A DNA stretch of 41,528 bases from an uncultured Lachnospiraceae bacterium (GCA_945621435.1 CALZBR010000020.1:1-41528), one strand, 5' to 3'; shown: positions 9,950 through 18,490, numbered from the stretch's first letter. Notes: generated by a model not told the origin, from the sequence alone. Made by a program: numbers and translations.

Positions 9950-9978
9950 AAGAGCAGTACGCTCTGCGGACTGCTCTT
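9950..9978 (-). promoter_or_regulatory. Hairpin in the acpP-rnc gap: attenuator or RNase III site
   Basis: A 9-bp perfect stem (AAGAGCAGT and its complement) encloses an 11-base loop that can itself add a CGC/GCG mini-stem. On the minus strand it is followed by TTGTTTTAG, then the rnc ribosome site. No promoter is visible between the hairpin and rnc. It could terminate most acpP transcripts, or be cut by RNase III as an autoregulatory site. Sequence alone does not decide. Confidence 0.6.
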
Positions 9979-10021
9979 ATTGAAATCAATATAATAATGA
10001 GCTTCTTTACAGCTTTACTGA

Positions 10022-10252
10022 TTAATTCTGTACACTCTTAATCAACTCAACAGCCTCTTCGACAGTTGTAATCTTCTCAGCATTTTCTGCCGGAATCTCA
10101 ATCCCAAACTCTTCCTCGATGCCCATGATAATCTGGAACACATCCAAAGAATCAGCGCCAAGATCATCCATAAATGTGGTTTCCATGGTAATCTCATCAG
10201 TGTCAACATTTAATACTTCCGCAATTACTTTCTTTAATTTTTCAAATTCCAT
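10022..10252 (-). CDS. acpP: Acyl carrier protein
   Basis: A 76-residue acidic protein with the motif DDLGADSLD. Ser35 is the attachment point for the 4'-phosphopantetheine arm that carries growing fatty acyl chains. Length and helix pattern are typical of ACP of type II fatty acid synthesis. It lies 18 bases after plsX, which also acts on acyl-ACP, so the two are co-transcribed. The start follows AAGGAAAAAAAG. Downstream is the hairpin that separates it from rnc and may give the abundant ACP message a separate, shorter transcript. No other fab genes are in the window. Confidence 0.97.
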   Translation of the reverse strand: MEFEKLKKVIAEVLNVDTDEITMETTFMDDLGADSLDVFQIIMGIEEEFGIEIPAENAEKITTVEEAVELIKSVQN

Positions 10253-10270
10253 CTTTTTTTCCTTCTTTCT

Positions 10271-11281
10271 TTAATCTTCAAGAACAATCTGTTCCCTTAT
10301 TTTTTCATTTATATTCTGCTCCTTAAATGCAATGCATTGTAAGATAGAATGTCTGATTTCAATTGCCTTGCTGCTTCCGTGTGTTTTTACCAGCAAGCCG
10401 TTCAGGCCAAGCAACGGCGCCCCTCCATATTCTTCTGTACTGAACCCCTTTAAGGTTTTCTTTAATGCCGGTTTTACCAAAAGTGCACCGATTTTACTTC
10501 TCAGGTTGATCATCATGCCTGCTTTAATCTTCTGTATCAATGCCGCGCTGACACCTTCCAGCATTTTGAGAACAACATTTCCTGCAAAGGCTTCACACAC
10601 AATAACATCCGCGGCTCCCATTGGCACATCACGAGCTTCAATATTCCCGACAAAATTGATCTCCGGACAACTCTTCAAAAGCGGGTAAACTTCTTTTGTT
10701 AAAGCATTTCCCTTTTCTTCTTCCGCTCCGATATTTAATAGTGCAACTCTTGGATTCTTGATTCCAATCACACTCTCCATGTATATGCTTCCCATTTTAG
10801 CAAATTGCAAAAGATGGGCGGGTCTGGCATCCACATTCGCACCGCAGTCCAACAGAAGACTGACCCCGTTAATATTAGGAATAACTGGCGCAAGTGGCGG
10901 TCTTTCAACACCTTTAATTCTTCCGATGATAACCTGTCCGCCGACCAGCACTGCACCGGTGCTTCCGGCTGATACCATAGCGTCACAGGTTCCCTCCTTC
11001 ACCAGGTTGAACGCCTTAACCATGGACGAGTCCTTTTTGCGCCGGATTGCCATCACAGGCGGTTCGCCTGTCTCAATCACTTCTTCTGCATGTATGATTT
11101 CAAGCTGTTCTGAATTATATGTATATTTTTTCAGTTCCTCCCGAATTACAGGTTCACGTCCCACAAGAAATACTTTTACGCGCTTATCTTCATTGATGGC
11201 TTCTACCGCACCTTTAACCGTTTCCAACGGTGCATTATCGCCACCCATGACATCCAATGCCACGTTCACCATATCAGTCAT
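10271..11281 (-). CDS. plsX: Phosphate acyltransferase PlsX
   Basis: A 336-residue protein with the PlsX N terminus NVALDVMGGDNAPLETVKGA and the core DAMVSAGSTGAVLVGG. PlsX makes acyl-phosphate from acyl-ACP, the first step of phosphatidic acid synthesis in bacteria that use PlsY. The start follows GAGG with 8-base spacing. A 17-bp-spaced promoter at 11318-11346 drives it. The next gene, acpP, supplies its substrate carrier. I saw no FapR-type operator in the promoter, so regulation by lipid signals is not evident. Confidence 0.97.
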   Translation of the reverse strand: MTDMVNVALDVMGGDNAPLETVKGAVEAINEDKRVKVFLVGREPVIREELKKYTYNSEQLEIIHAEEVIETGEPPVMAIRRKKDSSMVKAFNLVKEGTCDAMVSAGSTGAVLVGGQVIIGRIKGVERPPLAPVIPNINGVSLLLDCGANVDARPAHLLQFAKMGSIYMESVIGIKNPRVALLNIGAEEEKGNALTKEVYPLLKSCPEINFVGNIEARDVPMGAADVIVCEAFAGNVVLKMLEGVSAALIQKIKAGMMINLRSKIGALLVKPALKKTLKGFSTEEYGGAPLLGLNGLLVKTHGSSKAIEIRHSILQCIAFKEQNINEKIREQIVLED

Positions 11282-11317
11282 TTATTGTACCTCTTTGCAT
11301 TTCTACTATCGTTTTTT

Positions 11318-11346
11318 ACTATACTAAACCCATATCTAAAAATCAA
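11318..11346 (-). promoter_or_regulatory. Sigma-A promoter of plsX-acpP-rnc-smc-ftsY-ilvA
   Basis: TTGATT (11341-11346), a 17-base spacer, then TATAGT (11318-11323), about 37 bases from the plsX start. It lies just downstream of the rpmF terminator, so plsX starts a new transcription unit. Confidence 0.8.
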
Positions 11347-11389
11347 GTATAATTTACTCATACGGAAATATAATTCTTTTAAAAGCAAG

Positions 11390-11419
11390 AAAAAAGCTGC
11401 CGGCTTATACACCGACAGC
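11390..11419 (-). terminator. Intrinsic terminator after rpmF
   Basis: The minus strand has an 8-bp G/C-rich stem (GCTGTCGG with CCGGCAGC, one G-U pair) and an 8-base loop, followed by TTTTTT. It closes the DUF177-rpmF operon. Confidence 0.88.
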
Positions 11420-11454
11420 CACTCTGCTCGATTCATACAGATTAGCACACGAGG

Positions 11455-11634
11455 TTATTCAACATCAATAACCTGTTTCTTGTTATAAGAACCACAAGCC
11501 TTGCATACTCTGTGAGGCGCCATCAGAGCACCGCACTTGCTGCACTTTACCAAAGTGGGAGCGCTCATTTTCCAGTTTGCTCTCCTCTTATCTCTTCTGC
11601 TTTTAGAAGATTTATTCTTAGGACAAATAGACAT
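11455..11634 (-). CDS. rpmF: 50S ribosomal protein L32, zinc-ribbon form
   Basis: A 59-residue protein beginning MSICPKNKSSKSRRDKRR, a Lachnospiraceae-style L32 start. It has four cysteines in two CxxC pairs (Cys31/34 and Cys44/47), so this is the zinc-binding (C+) form. L32 is a late-assembling large-subunit protein. The ATG lies 2 bases past the DUF177 stop, whose 3' end provides the AGGAGGTGT ribosome site. The gene pair DUF177-rpmF is conserved across bacteria, often next to plsX, as here. A strong terminator follows. Confidence 0.97.
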   Translation of the reverse strand: MSICPKNKSSKSRRDKRRANWKMSAPTLVKCSKCGALMAPHRVCKACGSYNKKQVIDVE

Positions 11635-11636
11635 TG

Positions 11637-12161
11637 TTACACCTCCTTATTTGCGTTAAAAATATCTTGAATCGCTGCCATGCGCGGGTCGGGAACGAAT
11701 GTATCACATCCGCATTCCCTCTCATTTCGATCCTGGCCACATACGGGACATAATCCCTTACAGTCTTCCTTACACAGAATCTTTGCAGGCCAGCTGCCAA
11801 TGATTTCATTGTACACAAAAGTCTCTACATTCAGCTGATAACCTTCCATAAAACTCAGATCATCAACCGCTTCATCTTCTGAAGCTATTTCCGGCGAAGT
11901 CACCAACCTCTCAAATTCCAAATCAAGGGAGGTGGGAACCTCAGCAAGGCAACGATCACACGCCGTTCGAAATATAACCTTTACTTTCCCCTCAATCTTA
12001 GCTTTATCCGCTTCAACATTGGAGATTTTCAAGATAACCGGTGACTTCTCCGTAATCTCAAACACGCCTGTTCCACCGTCAAACTCAGTCATCTCAAGAG
12101 GTATTTCTAAATTCATGTTATTGCCTTCGGATGTCAATACATCAGACAAATTCACTAACAT
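11637..12161 (-). CDS. yceD: DUF177 / YceD family protein
   Basis: A 174-residue protein. Its cysteine cluster CPVCGQDRNERECGC is typical of DUF177 proteins encoded upstream of rpmF. The family (YceD, called Duf177A in plants) is linked to 23S rRNA processing and large-subunit assembly, with its exact action still unclear. The frame is open from 12185, but MLVNLSDVL at 12161 follows AGGAG with good spacing and is the natural start. It is first in a two-gene operon with rpmF, driven by a perfect-consensus promoter at 12212-12240. The cysteines probably bind zinc. Confidence 0.9.
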   Translation of the reverse strand: MLVNLSDVLTSEGNNMNLEIPLEMTEFDGGTGVFEITEKSPVILKISNVEADKAKIEGKVKVIFRTACDRCLAEVPTSLDLEFERLVTSPEIASEDEAVDDLSFMEGYQLNVETFVYNEIIGSWPAKILCKEDCKGLCPVCGQDRNERECGCDTFVPDPRMAAIQDIFNANKEV

Positions 12162-12211
12162 AGCGGCTCCTATGCATAAAAACAAGGCATTTTCTTTTCA
12201 CACACTGACTT

Positions 12212-12240
12212 ATTATACATAGCAGATATACATTTGTCAA
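12212..12240 (-). promoter_or_regulatory. Perfect-consensus sigma-A promoter of DUF177-rpmF
   Basis: TTGACA (12235-12240), 17 bases, TATAAT (12212-12217). Both boxes match consensus, as expected for a ribosomal protein operon. Confidence 0.92.
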
Positions 12241-12248
12241 TAAAATTT

Positions 12249-13112
12249 TTAGCTGTTTTTATTTGATTGAGATTGTTTCAGGTATTCATCAATGCCTTCC
12301 GCGATTCCTGTCGCAATCTTCTCCTGGTATTCTGAGCTGAGTAAATTATTCCGTTCCTCAGGATTGCTGAGAAAACCGACTTCAATCAGGCAGGATGGCA
12401 TCATGGTCTCGCGTACCATATGATAATCTCCCTCCTGAACACTCCTGCTCTTGGATTGTGCGTGTTCAACCACCTTTTTGTGAATAAACGTTGCCAAATC
12501 CCTGCTGTCTTCCGAGCCATACCAAGTCTCCGTACCCGTGATATCCGTTTGATCAAAGAAATTCTGATGAATACTTACACAGACATCCGCCTTAATGTCA
12601 TTTGCTATGTTTGTTCGATCCGACAGATACAGATGAGAATCATCTTCTCTTGTCACAACACAGACATATCCCATACGGTTCAGTTGATCCCTGGTCTTCA
12701 GCGCAATGGCAAGATTAATATCCTTTTCCAGACAGCTTCCGGCATTGGCTCCCACATCATATCCGCCATGTCCCGGGTCTATGAGAATCAGCGGAATCCC
12801 TTCATGCTCCGGAACATAAAAGTCAACCTTATGTTCCTTCGGCAGTTCTATCACAATCGGCGCCGCTTCAGAAGGTTTTTCCGAATCAGTAAATTGTTCT
12901 GAGCCGTCCGGTTGTTCCGAATTGTTTTCTGCCACAGAAGTACCTGACGCAAAAGCCCCCTGTGCCTTACTGTTTTTACTATCTATTAAATAATAAATCA
13001 ATAATAAGGATACACCCAGTATCAAAACACATATTAAAACTACAAGGATTAACTTAACGACAGGAAACCTTCTTCTCCTGTGTGTCCATCCGTTTGACCA
13101 TTCACGACTCAC
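12249..13112 (-). CDS. N-acetylmuramoyl-L-alanine amidase (Amidase_3), membrane-anchored
   Basis: A 287-residue protein. It has a basic N terminus, one membrane segment (about 19-43), a Ser/Glu-rich linker to about residue 85, and an Amidase_3 domain. The zinc ligands and catalytic residues are visible: His115 in DPGHGG, Glu129 in LEKDINL, His182 in VSIHQNF and the final Glu244 in CLIEVGFLSN. It should cleave the bond between muramic acid and the stem peptide outside the membrane. The start is GTG at 13112, with GAGGG in the last codons of ackA as ribosome site. It therefore follows pta-ackA and is coupled to ackA by a 3-base gap. I saw no terminator after it. Confidence 0.9.
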   Translation of the reverse strand: MSREWSNGWTHRRRRFPVVKLILVVLICVLILGVSLLLIYYLIDSKNSKAQGAFASGTSVAENNSEQPDGSEQFTDSEKPSEAAPIVIELPKEHKVDFYVPEHEGIPLILIDPGHGGYDVGANAGSCLEKDINLAIALKTRDQLNRMGYVCVVTREDDSHLYLSDRTNIANDIKADVCVSIHQNFFDQTDITGTETWYGSEDSRDLATFIHKKVVEHAQSKSRSVQEGDYHMVRETMMPSCLIEVGFLSNPEERNNLLSSEYQEKIATGIAEGIDEYLKQSQSNKNS

Positions 13113-13115
13113 CTT

Positions 13116-14321
13116 CTATGCCCTCTGTTCTGTAATCTGAACGGTTTCACGTGCAATTGCAAGCTCTTCATTGGTTGGAATAACCATAACCTTTGTTTTG
13201 CACCCCGTTTGGGTTATCTCAATGTCTTCACCGCGCTTTGCATTTGCTTCTTCGTCAAGCTCAACACCAAGATAACCGAGTTGCTCACAAACCAATGTAC
13301 GTACCAGCGGACCATTCTCACCTACGCCAGCTGTAAAGCATATGATATCTACACCATTCATTGCTGCAACATAGGCTCCGATCTGTTTTACAACTCGATA
13401 GCAGAAGGTCTTCATGGCACGAACAGCATTTTCATCCCCCTTGAAGTAACCTTCTTCAATATCACGGAAATCGGACGACAGATTATCCGACAATCCCAAC
13501 ACACCGGATTTTTTATTAAGGATATTCATAATCTCATCTATATTCTTGTTTTCCTTGTGTGCAATAAACTCAATAATTGCAGGATCAATATCTCCGGAAC
13601 GTGTTCCCATAATCAGTCCCTCCAGAGGGGTAAGTCCCATAGAGGTGTCCACGCACTTTCCATTCTTAACAGCGGATACGCTGGCTCCATTTCCCAGGTG
13701 GCATACGATGATCTTTAAGTCCTCGTATTTCAGATTCAGAACCTGAGCAGCCCTCCTGGACACATAGGAATGACTGGTTCCATGGAAACCATATCTTCTC
13801 ACCTTGTACTTGCGATAATACTCATAAGGGATTCCGTACATATATGCTTCTTCGGGCATTGTCTGATGGAATGCCGTATCAAAAACAGCAACCATAGGTG
13901 TTGAAGGCATCAGTTTTCTGCATGCATTGATTCCAATCAAGTTCGCAGGATTATGTAACGGTGCCAGATCATTGCACTCTTCAATCGCCTTCAGGACTGC
14001 ATCGTCAATCAGCACGGACTGTGCAAACCTTTCTCCTCCATGTACTACTCTGTGTCCTACTGCACCGATTTCATCCAGATTCTTGACCACTCCGGTCACA
14101 GGATTTGTCAACACATCAAGAACAAGACGAATAGCTTCTGTATGATCCGGCATGGGAGTCACTTTCTTTTCCTTTTCTCCGCCTGCGGGCGTATAGGAAA
14201 TCATGCTTCCCTCAATGGCAATCCTTTCGCATAAGCCTTTGGCAAGACAAGCCTCGGTATTCGAATCAATCAGCTGGAATTTCAGGGAAGAACTACCACA
14301 ATTGATAACTAAAACTTTCAT
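13116..14321 (-). CDS. ackA: Acetate kinase
   Basis: A 401-residue ASKHA-fold kinase. It has the first signature INCGSSSLKFQL, the FDTAFHQTMP and GFHGTSH motifs, and AGVGENGP near the C terminus. It makes ATP from acetyl phosphate, the main substrate-level phosphorylation step in acetate-forming anaerobes. Length is normal. The start follows GAAAGGAAAATAAAA. It lies 38 bases after pta, whose product is its substrate, and both should be read from the promoter at 15421-15449. Confidence 0.98.
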   Translation of the reverse strand: MKVLVINCGSSSLKFQLIDSNTEACLAKGLCERIAIEGSMISYTPAGGEKEKKVTPMPDHTEAIRLVLDVLTNPVTGVVKNLDEIGAVGHRVVHGGERFAQSVLIDDAVLKAIEECNDLAPLHNPANLIGINACRKLMPSTPMVAVFDTAFHQTMPEEAYMYGIPYEYYRKYKVRRYGFHGTSHSYVSRRAAQVLNLKYEDLKIIVCHLGNGASVSAVKNGKCVDTSMGLTPLEGLIMGTRSGDIDPAIIEFIAHKENKNIDEIMNILNKKSGVLGLSDNLSSDFRDIEEGYFKGDENAVRAMKTFCYRVVKQIGAYVAAMNGVDIICFTAGVGENGPLVRTLVCEQLGYLGVELDEEANAKRGEDIEITQTGCKTKVMVIPTNEELAIARETVQITEQRA

Positions 14322-14359
14322 TTTTATTTTCCTTTCAAGTATAAAATCTTTTGAATCTA

Positions 14360-15361
14360 TTATACTAACTGTGCCTGAACTGCCGTCAGCGCCACAACAC
14401 CTACGATATCCTGCCAGGAACAGCCTCTGGACAGGTCGTTGACAGGCTTTGCAATTCCCTGGAGCATGGGACCGTACGCCTGAGCACCGCCCAGTCTCTG
14501 TACCAGCTTATATCCGATATTACCCGCATCAAGATTAGGAAAGATCAACACATTTGCCTTACCTGCCACAGCACTTTCCGGGGCTTTGGTCTTGGCGACA
14601 CTCGGAACCAGTGCAGCATCCGGCTGGAGTTCACCATCAATGGTAAGATGAGGATACTCTTCTCTGGCAATTCTGGTAGCCTCCACCACCTTGTCAACCA
14701 AAGGATGCTTTGCACTGCCCTTTGTGGAATGGCTCAACATGGCAATAATCGGCTTGGGACCGATCAATTGCTTAAAGCTTCTGGATGAAGTATCTGCAAT
14801 GGCAGCCAGCTCTTCTGCGGTAGGATCCTGATTCAGTCCGCAGTCTGCAAACAGGAATGCTCCATTCTCTCCCAAATCCTTGAACAGAGTATCCATGATA
14901 AAGAAGCCGGATACGAGCTTTACTCCCGGTGCCGTCTTCAGAATCTGAAGTGCAGGTCTTAAAGTATCTGCGGTAGAATGGCAGGCACCTGCAACCAATC
15001 CGTCCGCATCATTAGCCTTTACCATGACAATACCATATGTAATATAATCTGCAAGCAGGATCTCCCGGGCCTTCTCAGGCGTCATTCCCTTAGCCTTTCT
15101 GGTCTCATACAGCAAATTGACATAATCATCCAATTTACCGTCAGTGGCCGGATTAACCACCTTGATCCCGGACAGATCAACTTCCAGCCATCCGGCACCA
15201 TCCATGATCTTTTCCTTGTTTCCGATCATGATAATATTGGCAATTCCCTCTTCCATGATCTTAGCCGCCGCCAATAGTGTTCTTTTGTCGTTGGATTCCG
15301 GAAGAACAATTGTTTTTTTGTCCAGTCTTGCTCTCTCTTTTATTGTATCTATGTATGACAC
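14360..15361 (-). CDS. pta: Phosphate acetyltransferase
   Basis: A 333-residue enzyme that converts acetyl-CoA and phosphate to acetyl phosphate. It begins (M)SYIDTIKERARLDKKTIVLP and has the PTA_PTB-domain motifs ADGLVAGACHSTADTLRPAL and LIFPNLDAGNIGYKLVQR. It is the short single-domain form. An in-frame ATG lies upstream at 15406, but it would add 15 atypical residues. The GTG at 15361 follows GAAAGGAG with 7-base spacing and matches the family N terminus, so I use it. It is the first gene of pta-ackA-amidase and is divergent from tmcAL. Confidence 0.95.
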   Translation of the reverse strand: MSYIDTIKERARLDKKTIVLPESNDKRTLLAAAKIMEEGIANIIMIGNKEKIMDGAGWLEVDLSGIKVVNPATDGKLDDYVNLLYETRKAKGMTPEKAREILLADYITYGIVMVKANDADGLVAGACHSTADTLRPALQILKTAPGVKLVSGFFIMDTLFKDLGENGAFLFADCGLNQDPTAEELAAIADTSSRSFKQLIGPKPIIAMLSHSTKGSAKHPLVDKVVEATRIAREEYPHLTIDGELQPDAALVPSVAKTKAPESAVAGKANVLIFPNLDAGNIGYKLVQRLGGAQAYGPMLQGIAKPVNDLSRGCSWQDIVGVVALTAVQAQLV

Positions 15362-15399
15362 TTTTCTTCTCCTTTCATCGGGTACCCCACATCTCAGTC

Positions 15400-15428
15400 T
15401 GTACAAAATACATATGATATATTATACT
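15400..15428 (+). promoter_or_regulatory. Candidate tmcAL promoter overlapping the pta promoter
   Basis: On the plus strand TGTACA (15400-15405) is followed after 17 bases by TATACT (15423-15428), about 54 bases ahead of the tmcAL start. Its -10 box shares four bases with the pta -10 box on the other strand. The -35 box is weak, so this is tentative. Confidence 0.4.
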
Positions 15429-15449
15429 AAACAAAAAGCTTGTATTCAA
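15421..15449 (-). promoter_or_regulatory. Sigma-A promoter of pta-ackA-amidase
   Basis: TTGAAT (15444-15449), 17 bases, TATAAT (15421-15426) on the minus strand, about 60 bases ahead of the GTG start. Confidence 0.85.
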
Positions 15450-15481
15450 GAGAAAGTGTTCAATATTTTGAAAGGATTTCC

Positions 15482-16708
15482 ATGAAGATTAACGGCATCA
15501 TTGCAGAATACAACCCGTTTCATAACGGACATAAATATCTACTGGATACCTCCAAAGCCATCTCTGGTGCAGACTATACCATCGCAATCATGAGTGGTAA
15601 TTTTGTACAGCGTGGCGGTCCTGCTTTGACAGATAAACATACTCGAACCGAAATGGCACTGAGGGGCGGCGCAGATCTGATTTTGGAGCTTCCCCCTTAT
15701 TACGCCACAGCCAGCGCAGAAGCCTTTGCTTATGGTGCGGTGTCCATCTTAAACAGTCTCGGAACAGTCGACACCCTGTCCTTCGGCAGTGAATGCGGCG
15801 ATCTTGGTTTGCTTACTTCCATTGCTTCTCTGCTTGTCACAGAGCCCGAAGAATATCGCCTGCTTCTCCGTTCCAAGTTAAATCTTGGGATGAACTTCCC
15901 GTCTGCGAGGGCAACTGCTTTATCCGAATATCTTGGTTCCGACAAAAGTTTTCAGATTCTATCCTCTCCCAACAATATTTTGGGAATTGAATACCTAAAA
16001 GCCCTCAACAGACAGGAAAGCAATATAAGACCATTGACCATTACAAGAAGTGATAACGGCTATCACAGCGAAGATATCAAAGGTGAATTCTGTTCCGCTT
16101 CTGCGATTCGCAAGGCTCTTCTTTCCTCTGTTCCTCTTTCGGAGCTAAGCTATGCTCTTCCTGAATCTTCAGCCTGCCTGCTGTCCTCATCGCAGAACCG
16201 CATTGCCTTTGTCAGTGAAAATGATTTTTCGGAGGTTCTTTATTATCGGCTTTTGTCCGAAAGAGATCGGGGTTACGAAAAATATCCTGACGTATCCGAA
16301 GAGCTTTCTGACCGTATCAAAAACAAATTGTCTGCCTTTCGTGATTACAGTTCCTTTTGTGACATACTGAAGACAAAAGAAGTGACTTACAGCCGCATCA
16401 GTCGCTGTCTCCTACATATCATGCTGGATCTGGTTGACGCTCCTTCAAAAGATATCCCCCCGGCAATTCCTTATGTAAGAGTATTGGGATTTCGAAAAGA
16501 AGCAGAAAATCTGCTCTCTGCAATCTGTAATCATTCTTCGATCCCAGTCATTACAAAGCTTACAGATGCAAAAAACAGCTTATCGGATAAGGATTATCTG
16601 CGATTCCAAAATGATCTTCGCATCAGCCAGTTTTACCTTGGTATTGCCGCACAAAAAAGAAAGAGTGTACCCATAAACGAGTACACTCATCCGATGATAA
16701 TCATATAA
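15482..16708 (+). CDS. tmcAL: tRNA(Met) cytidine acetate ligase TmcAL
   Basis: A 408-residue protein of the nucleotidyltransferase-like TmcAL (YlbM) family. It starts MKINGIIAEYNPFHNGHKYL, with the HxGH-type motif HNGH (14-17). The next block, GADYTIAIMSGNFVQRG, is diagnostic. The B. subtilis enzyme activates acetate with ATP and acetylates the wobble cytidine (ac4C34) of elongator tRNA-Met. The open frame begins at 15440, but the ATG at 15482 follows GAAAGGAT and matches the family. It is the only plus-strand gene in the window and is divergent from pta-ackA, the enzymes that make acetate. Its last codons contain the terminator of the opposing transcript. Confidence 0.95.
   Translation: MKINGIIAEYNPFHNGHKYLLDTSKAISGADYTIAIMSGNFVQRGGPALTDKHTRTEMALRGGADLILELPPYYATASAEAFAYGAVSILNSLGTVDTLSFGSECGDLGLLTSIASLLVTEPEEYRLLLRSKLNLGMNFPSARATALSEYLGSDKSFQILSSPNNILGIEYLKALNRQESNIRPLTITRSDNGYHSEDIKGEFCSASAIRKALLSSVPLSELSYALPESSACLLSSSQNRIAFVSENDFSEVLYYRLLSERDRGYEKYPDVSEELSDRIKNKLSAFRDYSSFCDILKTKEVTYSRISRCLLHIMLDLVDAPSKDIPPAIPYVRVLGFRKEAENLLSAICNHSSIPVITKLTDAKNSLSDKDYLRFQNDLRISQFYLGIAAQKRKSVPINEYTHPMIII
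16651..16688 (-). terminator. Terminator of the UPF0210 transcript, inside the tmcAL 3' end
   Basis: An 8-bp perfect stem (GAGTGTAC with GTACACTC; 16663-16670 and 16681-16688) has a 10-base loop. Read on the minus strand it runs into TTTCTTTTTT. The plus strand has no T-run, so it acts for the convergent UPF0210 gene ending at 16727. Confidence 0.75.
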
Positions 16709-16726
16709 ACCGCTTTGTGGCAGGAA

Positions 16727-18091
16727 TCAGTTCTTGAAGCTGTGGATCGGGGCAGGGATTCTTCCCCCCCTGTTCACGAAAGCGTCACAGGAAAATCCAT
16801 TGACAGGCATAATCGGTGCATAACCTAAAAGTCCACCGAATTCCACTGTCTCTCCCACTCCCTTTCCGATCACGGGAATCACACGAACCGCAGTTGTCTT
16901 CTGATTGACCATACCGATTGCCATCTCATCCGCAATGATACCGGAAATCGTAGTCGCCTTTGTATCTCCGGGAATTGCGATCATATCCAGACCTACCGAA
17001 CATACACAGGTCATAGCTTCCAGCTTCTCAAGTGTAAGTGCTCCGGCACGTACCGCATCTATCATTCCCTGGTCCTCACTGACAGGAATAAAGGCACCGC
17101 TCAAACCACCCACATAGGAAGATGCCATAACACCTCCCTTTTTCACCTGATCATTTAAAAGTGCAAGTGCTGCCGTTGTACCGGGCGCTCCGGCATGCTC
17201 CAGTCCAATCTCACACAGAATATCCGCCACACTGTCACCGATTGCGGGAGTGGGTGCCAGGGAAAGGTCTACAATTCCAAAGGGAACCTCAAGTCTCGCA
17301 GAAGCCTCTTTTGCCACCAGCTGACCAACACGCGTCACTTTGAATGCAGTCTTCTTAATCGTTTCGCAAAGAATTTCAAAGCTCTCTCCACGAACCTTCT
17401 CCAATGCAGTCTTAACAACGCCGGGGCCACTGACACCTACGTTGATAATCTTATCTGCTTCCGTTACACCATGGAATGCACCGGCCATAAACGGATTGTC
17501 ATCAGGTGCATTGCAGAACACCACAAGCTTTGCACACCCCAGGGAATCATCTTCCCTGGTATATTCCGCTGTCTCTCTGATAATCTCTCCCATCAGCTTC
17601 ACGGCATCCATATTGATACCGGTTTTGGTTGAACCGAGATTGACAGAGCTGCAGACTCTTTCCGTGGTGGATAGAGCCAACGGAATAGAGCGGATCAAAA
17701 GCTCATCCGCCGGAGTCATACCCTTACAAACCAGAGCAGAATATCCTCCAATGAAATTCACTCCCACTTCATGAGCGACCTTGTCCAAGGTCTTCGCAAT
17801 GGAAGCAAAGTCTTCTACGGTCTTACAAGCAGCACCTCCCACCAATGCAATAGGAGTAACTGAGATTCTCTTATTCACAATTGGAATGCCGAATTCTCTG
17901 GAAATCTCCTCACCGGTTTTCACAAGATCCTTTGCCGCCTGATGAATCTTGTCATATATTTTTTGATTTAACTTCTGTAAATCAGAATCAATACAATCCA
18001 GAAGACTGATACCCAGTGTAATGGTACGTACATCCAGGTTCTCTTTTTCGATCATATCGTTTGTTTCGGTTACTTCATATAGATTAATCAT
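16727..18091 (-). CDS. UPF0210 (PFL-like, DUF711) family protein
   Basis: A 454-residue protein of the UPF0210/DUF711 family, recognised by [14 protein letters not shown] near the N terminus and [20 protein letters not shown] at the C terminus. Structures of this family resemble the pyruvate formate-lyase barrel, but no reaction has been proved and the glycyl-radical motif is absent. It lies 23 bases downstream of a small ACT-domain protein (UPF0237). The two families are adjacent in many Firmicutes and streptococci, so the ACT partner may regulate or complete it. The start at 18091 has only a weak, distant ribosome site (AAAGG). An ATG 12 codons further is possible but less family-like. Confidence 0.9.
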   Translation of the reverse strand: MINLYEVTETNDMIEKENLDVRTITLGISLLDCIDSDLQKLNQKIYDKIHQAAKDLVKTGEEISREFGIPIVNKRISVTPIALVGGAACKTVEDFASIAKTLDKVAHEVGVNFIGGYSALVCKGMTPADELLIRSIPLALSTTERVCSSVNLGSTKTGINMDAVKLMGEIIRETAEYTREDDSLGCAKLVVFCNAPDDNPFMAGAFHGVTEADKIINVGVSGPGVVKTALEKVRGESFEILCETIKKTAFKVTRVGQLVAKEASARLEVPFGIVDLSLAPTPAIGDSVADILCEIGLEHAGAPGTTAALALLNDQVKKGGVMASSYVGGLSGAFIPVSEDQGMIDAVRAGALTLEKLEAMTCVCSVGLDMIAIPGDTKATTISGIIADEMAIGMVNQKTTAVRVIPVIGKGVGETVEFGGLLGYAPIMPVNGFSCDAFVNRGGRIPAPIHSFKN

Positions 18092-18114
18092 TCTCTTGTC
18101 AGCCTTTCATTTTC

Positions 18115-18387
18115 TTAGATTCTGTGCATGGAGTCAAAGATCTCTTCCTTCTGACATTTGATGATAACACCAATCTGCTCTCCCAATGCCTTCAGCTCGT
18201 CTGCGACGTCACCAAACTGCTTGTTGCAGCTGTTCGTATCTACAATCATCATCATATTGAAATATCCCTGAACAATTGTCTGGGAAATATCAAGAATGTT
18301 GATTCCATTCTCCGCCAAATAGGTACATACCTTGGCAATAATTCCGACCGTATCTTTTCCTACTACTGTAATGATTGTCTTCTTCAT
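18115..18387 (-). CDS. ACT-domain protein, UPF0237 family
   Basis: A 90-residue protein made of one ACT domain (MKKTIITVVGKDTVGIIAKV at the start). ACT domains bind amino acids or similar small ligands, and this family resembles the GcvR regulators. The open frame begins at 18411, but the ATG at 18387 follows GGAG with 8-base spacing and matches the family N terminus. It precedes the UPF0210 gene, its conserved neighbour. I could not assign a convincing promoter in the 103 bases upstream; a small GCGC-TGT-GCGC hairpin lies just ahead of the ribosome site. Confidence 0.93.
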   Translation of the reverse strand: MKKTIITVVGKDTVGIIAKVCTYLAENGINILDISQTIVQGYFNMMMIVDTNSCNKQFGDVADELKALGEQIGVIIKCQKEEIFDSMHRI

Positions 18388-18490
18388 GTAATTAACTCCG
18401 TTCCTGCGCACAGCGCAAAATAATCATTTATGATACATTAAACAACATTCCGGCAATTTTTGCAAGCCTTTATAGATTTCAATTCAGCTG

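Noticed and set aside
18388..18490. Promoter for the ACT/UPF0210 pair
   Set aside because: TTGCAA, TTGCCG and TTGTTT boxes exist, but none has a good -10 box at 16-18 bases, so I left it uncalled.
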